A stretch of 64,000 nucleotides of DNA, taken from NCBI RefSeq assembly GCF_964275005.1, contig NC_092705.1:22763980-22827979 (forward strand), in the 5' to 3' direction. Source of the DNA: Diadema setosum (taxonomy: Eukaryota > Echinodermata > Echinoidea > Diadematoida > Diadematidae). The notes under the pieces are model-generated. The model saw nothing but the letters and a program-made list of their open reading frames with translations. It ran no database searches and was not told where the DNA came from. The translations under genes and the position numbers were made by a program. This document shows positions 1-13,100 of this stretch, piece after piece. Position 1 is the stretch's first letter, and every line of letters begins with the position of its first letter.

Positions 1-465
1 CATCCCTTGAGAAGGTTTTGAGACTTTCAAGATGACCGCCAAAATGGCCGCCAAAATGGTTCTTCCAGCCTACTTGATGATTCCACTAAGTCATCCTCGT
101 ACCATTGTTGTCTGTTTATCACTATCTGTATTGAGAAGTATCTGTTATTGCCCCGGGTATTTTTGCCTTTCATTTTTGTTTTCTTTATTTTGGTCCTATG
201 TTGCACCCGTCGTCCTCATCTGTATTTTACACTCTGTTCAGAATTTGGGACCTACGCTTAACAAGCTCGCTTTTGAGTATAGGTTCCATCATATTTCTTT
301 AGCGTTGTACATAGAGCCAAACCTACAAAGATAGACCACCATGTTTTATATGTTTTCATTAATTTACTGTGCATCCAAGCCGGATATTATGATTCACTTC
401 ATTTTATTATATCTAATGTATATTTCTTCATTGAGAAATATGGAAATGAATTGAATCGAATTGAT
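1..465 (+). mobile_element. Possible LINE 3'-end fragment
   Basis: The segment ends in an ATGAA/TTGAA-rich run near 430-465 (ATGGAAATGAATTGAATCG), the kind of short-unit tail seen at the 3' ends of CR1/L2-like LINEs elsewhere in this window. No reverse transcriptase motif is present and the upstream part lies outside the window. Non-coding intergenic DNA is the alternative. Confidence 0.3.
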
Positions 466-1929
466 TTGCTGAACACTGACAATCGGTGATCAAAAGATAT
501 TAATCTCAATCATGGTAATGAGAGTGATAAATAGAAGGCAACTGAGATCGAGTACCAAGGATTAGTCGTTATTCATCCATGAATGGTCAAATAGGTTGAT
601 TAGCTAATATCGGCGGTCGTCTAGACATTATTAAAAGGCACACATCTTTTTTTCTTTAGATATGCATGAGTAAAGTGTGAATAGGTAAATGCGCATTGTT
701 TTCTGTAAGGCCTATGTTTCTTTTTTTATGAATGTTTATGTGAGTGGTTAAAACATTATTGACAACAGTCAAAGTCCAACACTAAGAATGTAAATCAAAA
801 CGGTTACACGCACTCTAGGGTTAGAAGTTAATTGTGACAGGTAGCAGTCATTTCTAATATAAACAACAAGAATACACTACATGTTTTATGAGAATACAAG
901 AAGAAATGCCTGGTTGCCAGTGATTGCTTTATTACTCTAGAATATATCAAACACATTTATACAGATGTACTAACAGGTCACACAACTTACACTAGCAAAA
1001 ACAAGGTAAATCCACATGTCGGCAATCATTTTGAATGCCATTGTTACGGCCTATAGTATAGGAAAACTATTGCCCACCCAGCCGTGTCTTTGTGTGCTTA
1101 AGAGCAAAACATTCGTATCTGACAAAAGACGTTGTTATCAACCTGTTCATGTAGTGTGCCCGATAACATCCTATAAACATTTTAATGCTTCATGTATGAA
1201 TTACTAACGTGGCTGCCACTTTGAAGTTGTTTTGGCTGATTTGACAAATTTGCTCATGATAAATATGAATGGAAATATGAATCACTGGTTTTTCACATTT
1301 TGGTTCATTCTCCAAATTTACTTTAGGGCCAACACTTTTTATTGTTTACAAATAAATAGAATACAAAATACAAGGTTGCTGACTGTCATTTTGAAAGCCA
1401 TCTGAAATATCTCAACATACACAAGGACGCAAAAAAAAAAAATCTAAAAAAATTAGCACCCTCGAAAGAGAAAACACGATCCGGGAGGACGGTAAAACAA
1501 GGTTTATCCTCTGAAAAGCATCATCAGACTACAGAAGTAGCTTCTAGTCTTCGTGTAGTCATTGGGTTCGTCATACCAATTAGTGTGTGATAGCAAAGCC
1601 TTGGTCATATCGTGAGCGTATGATATCTAGGAATATAATGTTCAAGGAGCAGTAGTTTTGCGCGTGACTTGTCAGTGTTTGCTTTATAGCCTTAGCGATC
1701 TTGCCACGGAACCGTTTGTTTTTTTCCAGGTCTCCATCACAATGCAATCGTAGAAGGAAAGAACAAACAATTAATGTTGATAAACGGGCCCATGTTTTCA
1801 GTTCGCGTCTAGCTCGACTGCACCACAATAACAATAATGGATACTCAGCTCTAATGCAGTGAGTTTTGATATTACCGAGACCAAAAGCCAACGGGACCTA
1901 GAAACATTGGAGGGATGATTACATGGCAT
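466..1929. other. No recognised gene
   Basis: AT-rich DNA without a recognisable gene. A 103-codon minus-strand open frame at 1580-1891 has a basic C-terminal half but matches no family I know and lacks convincing splice context. Confidence 0.5.
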
Positions 1930-3293
1930 TCTCATTTCATAATAGTATATCATGGTGCTTCACTGGACATGTACCATTTGCAGACGACACCAACTTTTTT
2001 CATTCCCACAAGGACATTGTAACACTGGTTGATACACTAAATATGGAAATAAGTAACATGTCGAAATGGTTCAGAAGTAACAAGACATGTTTTATACACT
2101 TTCATACGCTTCAATCCCAACTGTCCCTTCCTCAAAGTATTTCTATTGATGATACAAACATTACTGAGAAACATTCAACCAAGTTCCTAGGAGTGACCCT
2201 AGATAGCAATCTAACTTGAAATACTCATGTCCAGAATATTACAGCGGCAATATCTAAAGCAACTGGTGTTCTGAGGAGAATAAAATATTTAATCAACGAT
2301 CAAACTTTAATAATGCTATATAACATCTTATTTCTACCAAATGTAATGTACTGTAATATTGTATGGGGCAACTGTAGCAAAACTAAATTGAACACAATTT
2401 TTCTTCTCCAGAAAAAGGCTCTACGTATATGCACACATTCAAATTTCTTGGCTCACACTGATCCAATATATTTTATCGCCTAAAAACTCTAAAGGCCCAT
2501 GATTATACACTTATACCTAACTGCCATATTTATGTAGACACACTCGAAATTTTTTACCATTTTTTCATAATGCCCTAGTAACCAATGACCATATTCATTC
2601 AATACCCTACCCGTCGTTCCCATGATTTTCATTTAAGTAATCCAAAGCTTTTACTTGCTCTAAAAGTCGATCAGACATCACGGTCCGAATACATGGAACA
2701 CTTGTCTCTTCCTGAGGAGTTGAAACAGTGTGCCTCCTTGATTTCATTCAAAGCAAACTTAATGAAACACATTTTATTACAGTATACTTCAAATACGAAC
2801 TAAAAACAAACAATTTTTTTTTTTATATGACTAATGCTGGTCTCCCGATAGCAAAATCGCATATCGTTCCCTCTTCCAGCAAACCAATTCTAGTATTCTA
2901 AATTCCAGCCTATCTGTTCTTGTGCAATTTCTAGCACTTGCACGCACATTCACCACCATCACACATCAGAGTTTATTTTCCTCTGCTATCTTCGCAGCAG
3001 AATTTGTATTGTTACCAATCTAGTACGTTCCTACCTTTTCCTCGGGCCGGCCATCTTTTCAAGCAATGCTTACAATGGCGGCCCTCTGCAAAATCGCTTC
3101 TTAACTACAATTGTTATTGTAATCCCTGCTGCATAGACATGCATACTGTATATTATATCATTAATTTCCTTTTATATTGCTGTTTATGCAAGTCACACGA
3201 CTCTGTTTGAAATTTACTTTGTATGTTTCCCACATGTTCATGATTATCTAACTTATGTATATTGATTTGCAGAAAATAAAGTATCTATCAAAC
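1930..3293 (+). mobile_element. 5'-truncated CR1/L2-like LINE fragment
   Basis: Reading plus-strand frames in order gives the FADD catalytic box (variant of YADD) at about 1977, the FLGVTLDSNLT segment near 2190, then a thumb-region stretch ending around 2450, and near 2585-2803 the C-terminal block (NPKLLLALKV and LPEELK). This is the last third of a non-LTR reverse transcriptase. The frame is broken by an in-frame TGA after SNLT (Trp position) and further stops around 2480-2580. The 3' tail ends near 3293 in AAATAAAGTATCTATC-like sequence. Old and inactive. Confidence 0.75.
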
Positions 3294-4261
3294 AAACCAT
3301 TCGGTGTAAAATTGGCTAAATAAGCAAACAATTCGGTGAACAGTCATGCTGTTTTATGATTAAACCCTTAAACAATTTCAAACAACTTTTGATTAAAAAA
3401 TACGAATAAACAGTTTCTTTAACCATCTTATAAATCTAAATTTTATAAAAAAAGGATCAAATTGACTTTGAAAACAGGGTGAAGCAGACGATTGTGGAGA
3501 TCGGTAGACTTTGATGAATTTGAAGGTCTCAAAATGAATTAATAGAATAATGATATTGTCCTAAATCCCATATATTATGTTTTAGCTGAGGTGAGGATAA
3601 CTAACTATAGCTCTCCAGTCTCCACAGTAGGTTGTTTGCCCGTTATTCACGAAAGTCGTGCTTGCAGTCTACATAACTTCAGCAATTGCAACATTTTCCC
3701 GTGAATAGCTATTTATAGGAAGTAATTGAACGTCAGAATGTAATAATGGCACAAGTCCAATTTAGGCTATCATCTTTGGAGACCCCTTGCAAAGTAATGA
3801 AATTATTGATAATCACTGAAATGACAGTTTAGCATTTCAATATCACACATAACTCAAAAAGTAAGAAATTAGGAAATTATTTTCTTTCAAATTTCTCAAA
3901 ATTCTTTCTCAAGGGCTTAGGTCGTATTCATTTGCAACACAATGAACTTATATGCATACATTCTCAACAGTAATCGTATATGGTCATAGAGAAAATGTAG
4001 TGAAGTTCTGTGTGTCGGGCAGAGGTGAAACTTTCGAGACCATGACCATGATGACATTGTCAACTCATGTATTGCATCGCACAAAAATTTGGTTACAATT
4101 AAAACTGTCGTTTCCTGGAAAGCGTTGAATTTTTACGAAATATCTATCATTTCGTTTGTTGGATCAACTCAACATGACCATGGTGTAGAATATAATTTGT
4201 ACTTGAATCTCAAGGATTCATTGTGATATTACTCAAAATAGGTCTCGGACCACGTTTGGTA
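3294..4261. other. No recognised gene
   Basis: AT-rich intergenic DNA; no coding pattern, RNA gene or clear repeat was seen here. Confidence 0.5.
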
Positions 4262-5840
4262 CATCATTTATTTATTTATTTTATTCATTCATTTATTTCC
4301 AGCACTAGGGTGGATAGCCCTTTCAGCACAGCTGATTTTCAAATGGGTCCACTTGACATACATATAAAATTCATATAAAAAACAACAACAGCGATAAATA
4401 CACATTTTAACTTGTACAACAAGGGTATGAAATCATTGTAAAAAAATTAAAAAAGGTGACTTACAGTCGACAAATTAATAAATCATCAAAATTATTTCAG
4501 TAGCAAATAGAAAAAAAAAATATACACAAAATGACTCACAGTCGACATTTTTATATCATATATTAAAATAATGGCAGTAATAGAAATAGCCGGACAAAAA
4601 CGATAGAAATATGCTCAGAGAACTAAACTTAACACGACTAAATACCTAACCAAAATACTAATCAACGACAACAAAAATGTATTTGAGTGTGTGTATATAT
4701 ATATTATGAAGAAGGGGATATCTAAAACCGGAAACTTGGAACCGGTGACCAAATGATAAATGAAACAATACTTATATAAAAAAGATATTGAGAATATGAA
4801 TAAAAAATATATCAAATTATAACTTAAGAAGTCTGGATCTCATTTTTCATCTTCTTACAAAAACAATGTATATCTTTTGTGTTTCGGGTGACCAATGACA
4901 ATGAATTGAATAAACCTGAACTTGAATACAAAAAAAAACTTCTTTTCATAAAATTTGTTTTAGGTTTGGGTAACCAAATTTGAACCTGAGAATTACGGAG
5001 TTTATAACTGTGTTCTTTTAAATGTGTTCTTGACGAAAGATGTTGTGGTGCAAAGCCGTACAAACATTTATGCAACAAATCACATTTACTCTTTTCCAAC
5101 GAACATATATTGAATAAATACCTGATTTACTAAACTATATCGAAGTTCTTTCTAAATCATCTACCTTTAAAACAATACGTAGATCCCTTTTCTGTAAAAC
5201 AAACAGCCTATTCAAAGTGGACTTTGCAGCATTACTCCATACTGGTGAGCAATAATCCAGATGAGATTGAATAATAGAAAAATACAACATTTTTGCAACT
5301 TTAAAATTCACACAAAACCGGATTTTCCTCAGTAGGAACAAATTTCTCAAAATTTTCCCTCTTATATAATCCACATGAAGTTTCCATGTAAGGTTTGGAT
5401 CAAATACAACTCCTAAAATTTTACATTTATATACTTCTTTCAATCGTATACCATTTATTTGAAGAATAACACCAGAATCATGAAAATACTTCAACTTCTT
5501 CCTGGAACCCAAAATCATATATTCTGATTTATCAGCATTCAAAACCAGATTATTCGCCGTCAACCACGTAGAAATCTCTTTCAAATCTTGATTTATACAT
5601 CTTGTCATTTCAACAGGATTATTGGATGAAAAATACATACATGTATCATCTGCATAAAGAAATAAATCACAATGTTTGACCGTGTGAGTAATATCGTTTA
5701 TAAAAAGTAAAAATAATACCGGCCCCAGTATCGAGCCTTGTGGCACCCCATACACAACAGGAGCAGGGTTAGACATGGCACCATTTACTTCTGTTCTTTG
5801 CATTCTTCCGTTTAAATAATCCGTAAACCACAACAGGCTG

Positions 5841-5924
5841 GTGTGGTCAAACCCATATAGTCTTAACTTTTCAACCATAATTGTGTGGTCAAACCCATAT
5901 AGTCTTAACTTTTCAACCATAATT
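5841..5924 (-). repeat. 42-bp in-frame tandem duplication in RT
   Basis: Two perfect 42-bp copies (5841-5882 and 5883-5924) duplicate 14 codons, DHTIMVEKLRLYGF, between motifs A and B of the LINE reverse transcriptase. The frame is kept. It is probably a private slippage event in this copy. Confidence 0.9.
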
Positions 5925-7139
5925 GTGTGGTCGACCATGTCAAAGGCCTTTTTCAAATCCAATGTTACAAGCCCAGAAACCAGGCCTTTATCCATACTGG
6001 ACAATAAATTTTCGGTAACATTTAACAAAGCTGTGGTAGTGGAGTGACCTCGTCGAAACCCCGACTGATTAGTAGACAAAATAGAGTATTCAGATAAATA
6101 TTTGGTGACTTGAGAATGAACAATTCTTTCAATGACCTTAGACAAAACCTGTAGAATGGAAATAGGTCGATAGTTTGCTAACTCTGTTTCCTTGCCGCCT
6201 TTGAATAAAGGAACAACTTTTGCACATTTCCATTCACGCGGGATGACCCCGCTAAAAAGGGATAAATTAACTATGTGAGTAAGTGGCAGAAGAATACATG
6301 GCGTTGACAGTTTAACGAATCTCGCAGGTATTCCATCCAAACCTGTAGCTTTATCTAAAGACATATTATCAAATACATTACGAACATCACTTTCAGTCAC
6401 TTTAGTAAATACAAAAGTTGAATCAGACTCCATCTTCATATATTGTCTAAAATCTCCTTGAAACATTGTATCTTGTTTTATCTGTTGTACTATGTTCGAA
6501 AAATAACTGTTGAACACATTTGCCAATTCCAAAGAATCAGTAATTTCCCTATTATCTATTTTAACATAACACACATCTCTATTTTTTAGCTTTAGTGGGT
6601 AATACCTTTTGTAAAACTTTCCACACCCTTTTACTATTTCTATGGTTCTCATTAATACCAGTTAGTACATAATTCTGCTTCAATTTTCTCATAATCAATG
6701 TTACTTCATTTTTCAACTTTCTATAATGATTCTAATCTCTACTACTATCAGTCTTCCTAGCTTTCTTTTCAGCTTTATCTCTCTTATACATCATATCTTT
6801 TACTTCAACGGTTATCCAGGGTACATTATTTTGTTTTACTCTTCTTTTCCTAAGTGGTGCATGTTTATCAATGACTTTCCTATACTTCGTTATCCACTTC
6901 ATGTAAGCCTCCTCAACATCTTTTTCTTCTATGACATCCTCCCACAATTCATTAGCCAAATCTCTTTAAAAATCGTCAACATTCATTCTCTCAAATGCAC
7001 GTGTCATTACATACTTATGGTGTTGAGTTTTACGTTTAACTCGACCCCAAGTTGCTGTCACCACGTAGTGATCACTGAGACACATTGGTATAACATCGAA
7101 ACTGTTTGTTTCCAGTAAATTACTAAAAGTCTCTGATTT

Positions 7140-7881
7140 GTATTTGTATCACGTTGGAATTTTTATGTATAAGTTGAGCATTGGCGATCTTCCTAGTTTA
7201 TTTTCCTCAATGTTTGTTAAAAACATTGAAATTCATAATTACCCTACAAGACACAGTGGATCATATCACTTTTCCCCCGTTCGTACAGTTTTAGCCCTTA
7301 AGACAATTACTTCTACCGGTCCTTCTTTCTGGAATGAGTTAGATTCTGTTCGGCTGCAATCAAGTTCTCTAAGTTCCTTTAAGCAAAATCTAAAAGCCAA
7401 TTTTTAAAAATCCTATATATAGTTACTTGCCGTGACCATTTGATATATCTGTTCTTATTCGCAATGATGCCTCGCTCGGGTGACTTCATTTGACCACATT
7501 TCTTTGACCAATAGTGCAATTCTATGGAGCATTGAATCCCTGAGTTTTACCTTGAACAACATGAACTATTTTGTACATTCCGTATAGAGTTCATTATAAT
7601 CTCGACATACCGATTTTCGCTTGTGTTTCGTCATTTTTCGTAATTAGCATGTTGTACTAAACGCTTATATTATTTCTTTGGAACCTACACCCTAGAAGCA
7701 TTGCGTTTTAGTAAGTTCCTCATATTTACACATCATTATATTACTGTCCTTATACATTTGTGAAATTATGTCTAAAATTGAATGTTGTGTTATACATATC
7801 TTACTCCGAAATCAAATGGAATATGAAACCTGAATATGGAATGTGGAATATGGAACTTGAATAAAAAAAAAATATAAAAAA
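7140..7881 (+). mobile_element. Nested, 5'-truncated LINE
   Basis: A plus-strand LINE 3' fragment inserted into the minus-strand LINE. It opens in the reverse transcriptase C-terminus (HNYPTRHSGSYHFSPVR, STGPSFWNELD, SSFKQNL) with a stop at 7407, followed by about 450 bp of 3' UTR and a tail of GAATATG-type repeats and poly-A near 7820-7881. On both sides the host element's endonuclease frame can be read (SAPEKV before, TFSNLLETNSFDV after), which fixes the boundaries to within a few bases. No target duplication was identified. Confidence 0.85.
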
Positions 7882-8837
7882 TGAATAACTTTCTCAGGGG
7901 CAGACGTAAATATGAGATCAATAGCTGTCGAGGAGGAGGGGGTAATTCTTGTTGGCTTATCAATCAGTTGTGTTAAATGATAATCCTCAGCAAATGTCAA
8001 CAATCGCTGGGTGGACGAACTTTTACGCTGAGTTAAAACATTTCAGTTCAGATCACCTAACAACTTGATCAAAACCTAATATTTCAATTTTTTGAAAAAT
8101 ATTATCTAACTTTCCAAACAAAGATATTTTAGAATTTGGTGGTCTATACCAAAGACACAACAGAAAAGGCTTCTGCTTCATTCTATCAATTTGTATAACA
8201 AGCAGTTCCAAATCATCATCCATCAAATCCTGCCTGACTTCACAACAAATACCCCTTTTAACATAAAACAATATTCCTCCGCCATTCTTATTCCTGTCTT
8301 TTCTTATTGTAATATAACCATCAATTTCTACAGCTACGTCTGGGATGCTTTCGTCTAGCATAGTTTCACTGAAAGAAATGATGTGAAATGGTGATTTCTG
8401 GAATATGTATCTTATCTCATCAATGCATTTGTACAAAGAACGGACATTTAGGTGAGTAACATGAATTCCATATTGGCTCGAAAGTAATTTACATGCATCG
8501 TTAAAATTTGTGTAGGACAGGGGAAGGTTACTACTATTTCTGGCGTCATCACATGTTGATTGATTATTTGGTTGGCAAACATCAAAATTGATAAGATCAT
8601 GTACATTTATGAAAGGTAATTCCCCGAAAATACATTTGCTACATATCCAGTCTTTATTGGACAGAAATACGTTTGTAGAAACAGTACAGCACTTCACATG
8701 AACCCATAAGTTGCATTTGACACATAATATTGAGGCCTGATTGTTTCGTACCGGGTTGGCACAAATTGAACATGGGAATTTTATAGCCATAATGATAAGA
8801 TACCACATAATTCTTATACCAAAACGAAGCTAATAAG

Positions 8838-9443
8838 TCAGATTAAGTCCAAATCATTCCTGCATCCAATGGTTATTCGCTTGTTTTCTTTTGTGAAGGC
8901 AAAGATCTTCCCGTCTTGAGACTACACAGATTTGACTTTGTTATTCTGGAGTTTCTCCCAGTACAGCGATGATCGAATGTTCGTCAGAGATTCACGAATG
9001 CAGATTTTCGCACCTTGGACATGCCTCAGTTTTGTGCGTGACTTGTATACTTGCTGCCGGTCATTGTAGCGGGTGAACTTCACGATTATCGCTCGTGGGT
9101 TGCTCCGCCTTGTCGCATCGGCGTAGGTGGCGCTATGCTCCGGTCCAGCAGCGTCGTTGCCATGGCTACTCGAGTGGCGTCGATTGACCCGGTGTGATCT
9201 GTCAATGGCGGCTGGTCCCATGTCGATTCCCAGGTGACGATTGATGACCTCTAGTACCTTGTCATCCGTACTTTCGTTTGGCGTTTCGACAATGCCATGT
9301 ATTCGCAGACAGTGTCTCCTGCTATACTGCTCAGCCTCATCCTTCGCAGCTTGCAGATCTTTTACAGAGTTTTGGAGAAGTTTCACTTTTTCATTCAACT
9401 GTTTAATCTCACTGCATTTTGACTCCAGGATGTTAATCATCAA
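8838..9443 (-). pseudogene. LINE ORF1 (coiled coil, L1-type RNA-binding)
   Basis: Encodes a nucleic-acid-binding chaperone-type protein of the L1 ORF1/transposase-22 kind. Residues 1-40 form a heptad-rich coiled coil; RRHCLRIHGI follows (start of the RRM-like fold), then DRSHRVNRR and RAIIVKF, then the C-terminal block ICIRESLTNIRSSLY. An in-frame TAG at 8922-8924 sits where the family has Trp; beyond it the frame continues as SQDGKIF...DLDLI to the natural stop at 8838. The N-terminus appears short, so the element may be 5'-truncated. Confidence 0.75.
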
Positions 9444-9460
9444 GTTGTAATATTTCCAAT

Positions 9461-9960
9461 GACTATCTCAGGAGATCACTTCTGTGAAACAACCCCGCCC
9501 CGAGGAAAAAAAAAACAAACAACAACAACAATAAATAAACATAAGAACAAGAACAAAAACCACCACTAATAAAGAAACAAAGAAAAAAATATACAATTAA
9601 ACACGCATACATTCAAACATACAGAAATAACTGCATTTGACAGTTTCATATTCTTTGCATTGTGACGTCAGTTGCAGTGTGTTTGAACTTCCTCATGGTT
9701 GCCACTAAAAATGTTATAACTGTCGTCTCGAACGTGTATTTATGTTTCTCTTTTAGCATTTTATATTTTGTTTGTTTGATCGTTGTTTGTTTTATTAACA
9801 TGTGATTATTCACGACTGACAAAATGGCCAAGCAACGTATTTTGCCTCTTTAAAACATAAAATTACTCTTTTGATTCGAGTCTCATCCCAGAATAACTTT
9901 GAATGCCGCCCTGTGTGGTGTTGTGTTGTCTACCAGATTCCAGCACCAAGTCAGAGCGTA
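9461..9960. other. Region upstream of the HECT coding exons
   Basis: Contains an A/C-rich simple tract (9505-9600) and a perfect CRE palindrome, TGACGTCA, at 9663-9670 about 290 bp before the first assigned ATG. The tract TGTTGTCTACCAG before 9937 could be a splice acceptor, in which case the exon at 9961 would begin at 9937 and be internal. Whether this is a promoter or an intron cannot be decided here. Confidence 0.4.
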
Positions 9961-10140
9961 ATGGAAAGTCCTCAAGCGGGCGCTCTTGCGCCTAACCATG
10001 AAGAAAAATGCAATCGCATGAGGGACGTGTTTAACAGGTTTGTGGAGGCAGACGGTCCGTCCCCTGAGCTACTCGCAGAAGTGAAAGAAGTGCTTTCACC
10101 CGGGTTTCTTGGACAGGCCTTCGGCAACCCCCAAGGGTTT
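9961..10140 (+). CDS. HECT gene exon 1 (first assigned)
   Basis: Residues 1-60, helix-rich linker (MRDVFNRFVEADG, LLAEVKEVL). The ATG at 9961 is the most conservative start; an upstream acceptor at about 9936 could make it internal. The donor at 10141 (GTTTGT) is the one that keeps phase 0 with the next exon; an alternative GT at 10137 breaks phase, so an unseen small exon is possible. Confidence 0.6.
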
Positions 10141-13100
10141 GTTTGTTTGTTTTCATTCATTGTTATCATCATCATGTAGAGACCTTTCAAACGTTGTCAA
10201 ATGCACTATATTCCTCCCACGCATTCTGTCTAATTTCCATTAGGTCCTACTACCTTGACAACGGTATCTATTTTTCATCATCACTATCACTTTTCATAAC
10301 TATTATCTTTAATCATTATTATCGCTATATTGTAACTATCATCATCAATATTGTTTTGATAATTTTTATCACGTCTATATCAATGCCAGTAGACACAATC
10401 GTATTGGTTTTTGTTTTATAAATCGATCATTCAAAGTAAATTAGATTATTGCGATGTTATGTGGAGGAATATAGAGAAATGTCATATTCAAAGACTTCAA
10501 ATTTTTCAAAATGGATCACTGCGTGCTGTACTAAACGTTCAAGCTAGGTTCCGTACTTAACTTTTATACACAGCACTACCCATTGATAAATTGGATAAGA
10601 GACGAAATAAACAAACTTTACATATTATGAATACAATTGCAAACAGCCTTTGTCCGAAATATCTGTTAGATATGTTTGGAAATAAAAATTTTCAGATGTA
10701 ATGTTATGATTAAGATTAAGACTTGTTTTAAACATAAAAGTTTGACATATTTTGGATCAATACATTGGAATAAGTTACCATTTGAGCTGAAACAAAAACC
10801 AGTATTCACACATAAGCTTGGCGTGTTCTGTATGCAGACCTCTCCTCTCTTCTCTCTTCTTTCCTCTTCCTTTACTGTCTTTTGTTCTTCGTAGACTTGT
10901 ATTGTTATTGTCTTCTCTCTTCTCGGTACTGTCTCACGTCTTATATGTGTGTGGGTAACTGAATGTCTGTACGAGTGTGTCGTCCTTGTCATATTTTCCC
11001 GGTACACGCAGTTCAATGAACACTGTCTGGGCATTAGCATTGATACTCTATTCTTATTTCTTATTATTGCCGAAGCCAGCGTATCTCAAAATAACTATAT
11101 TTTTACAAATGACTTAAGTAATTTATATCTAATACAATAGCTGTTAAAAAAAAATTGAATAATATATTGTTTACTCATTATTTATCTAGCGATCCACGTC
11201 CCACAAGCTTTGCTTTTTAGTGGATCGCTATTTTCCATAATTGAAGTTATTTTCCGAACGCTCACGAAGTACACATGCATTGTTCCTCGTAATTATTGTA
11301 CATACGTTGTTGTATATAATTTATTTCGTATACTACATGAATCTTTTGTAAACGTTTGGACAATATCATTTCATGACATGTATACTTTGTATTATGTATT
11401 ATGTTTTGATTTTCGTTGATTGGAAATAAACTTTGATTGAATTGAATTGAATTGAATTGAAAAATGCACTTGACCGAAACTGTTAACAGATAACTCTCCT
11501 CAGTTTTTCTTTGCGTGCACTTCTCTCTCCTTATATATATATATATATATATATACATCTGTCTGTGGTTCCCCCTCCCTCTCTCCCTATGTGCATGTCT
11601 CGTCCATGCTCTCTTCCATGAACTCTCCTTTGTTTTCGTCTCTTTAATTTTAAACTACAGCGATGTACTTATGTAGTAATTGTATGTGGATATCTTCGAC
11701 TAATTGTGTTAATTTCTGTCTAGATTTGTGCCGTAGTTTCATCACCATGTTTGTCTGTTTTCTTTTTTTGTTTTGTGTTTATGTATGAGTTTTGTGCTTT
11801 TTTTTTCCATTATGTTGTAGTTTATTCGTACGGACATGCGGAAGAACAGTCTCCGGACTGAAGTATGTACCGTGCTTATATAACGAATGAAATGAAATGA
11901 AAATAGACAAAGGAATGAAAGTGCATTCTACAATACTTTGCCACCATCTTGTACACCCCTTCCCGTGTATATACTGAAATGTAAGATGAACTAGTTAGCC
12001 GACACAAATGGCGTCATTTTGTATTGCAGATATATTTCCTCCCCAGAAATGATGGTGGAATCGTGGGATTGAATCATAATATTAGTTAGATATGGAGGTG
12101 GATAATGATTGTTCATTGATTCTTTTTGATAAATTCTGTAATTTCATACGACTGCATCACGGGGCTTTGTTTTACGCCTAAATGTTGCTCACATTTTTGC
12201 TTTGAAATAGCAACACAAGACACGACCAATTCTAAAAGGTTAAACACTACCGCCAAAAAAGGCAAAAGCAAACATTTTATGAACATCAAAATATGGTCAA
12301 AACAGATAAACGCAGGCTGAGATATTCTAAAGATATGTCAGAGGTGATTTTGTTATGAAAATATTCTAACATTTTGAGAAGAGAACGGATGCGTCTCATT
12401 CTTTATGTTCATATTGTAGTGAGACCGATCACACGCTACATCTGATGCGAGCTCGACAGACCTTTGGTATTCTACAACTCAAGGACTTCCACCTGAAACT
12501 GGTAAAAATAAATATCCCACTTCAGGAAGATGCACAAACCAATCAATTTTCAATAAAATTAAGTCAAATCAGATCATACCAATTTTATAATGATTCAAAA
12601 ATTGTTCAATTCACGTCCATAGTTAACTTCATTAAAAGGAGCAGTTTAGACTTGCCCTTTACCATTCATGTTAACCGAAAACTTTCACGTCAGATACTCT
12701 GATGTGAAAGAGGCGTCAAAATAAGTCAATCTTCTCATATACTATTGCATTGGATTCACTTTTACATTTTCTATTGTGTTTGTTGAATGTAATATCACGA
12801 ATCTTAAATCATTTATCCAGCTTAAAATTGTTGAGTCCTAAGACGGTTTTCTTTAGATTGTGCTTTGTCGTAAAGATGCTTGGTAGATAAACGTTTTGTT
12901 TTCCTGTTACCTAATTTCATGAGAAATAGTACAATAATATCTAAATAGCTTTTCGAATATCAGCTAAAGCTGTATTGATTAACCTACTATTCCTGAACTT
13001 AAAATCCCGATTTTAGGTTTTTCTTATCGAAAGGAGATTTGCAGGAGAACTTTCTTCTGCTACCGCATGTACACACAATACCGTGCACTCACTCATTAGT

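Larger units (their letters stand above)
4824..8790 (-). pseudogene. LINE ORF2 (PHD finger, APE endonuclease, reverse transcriptase)
   Basis: From MAIKFPCSIC at 8790: a CxxC...CxxC...HxxC...CxxC finger, then APE endonuclease (LNVRSL, SETMLD, LWYRPP) to about 8053; after a frameshift and a TGA the frame resumes with LLTFAEDYHLTQLIDKP to about 7882. A nested LINE occupies 7140-7881. The endonuclease then ends in CLSDHYVVTATW near 7080. The reverse transcriptase (6652-5135) shows KATGLDGIPARF, NYRPISIL, GVPQGSILGPVLF and FLYADDT, and the C-terminal thumb continues to 4824 after a frameshift near 5110. The catalytic boxes are intact. Confidence 0.85.
4262..9460 (-). mobile_element. Nearly complete CR1/Jockey-like LINE
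   Basis: A minus-strand non-LTR retrotransposon. From its 5' side (high coordinates): an ORF1 with coiled coil and L1-type RNA-binding region (9443-8838), an ORF2 beginning near 8790 with a PHD-like Cys/His finger, APE endonuclease and reverse transcriptase (to 4824), a 3' UTR, and a tail of AAATAAATAAATG-type repeats at 4262-4302. A second LINE (7140-7881, opposite strand) is inserted in the endonuclease region. ORF2 has about three stops or frameshifts plus the insertion and ORF1 has one nonsense codon, so it is inactive but fairly young. The 5' end is uncertain: sequence before 9443 no longer looks coding. Confidence 0.85.

Noticed and set aside
30-60. Doubled GCCAAAATGG near the left edge, like foldback A units
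   Set aside because: Too short, no palindrome and no flanking unit sequence.
1580-1891. Minus-strand open frame of 103 codons
   Set aside because: No recognised domain, no clear splice sites, no partner exon; noted only in the region entry.
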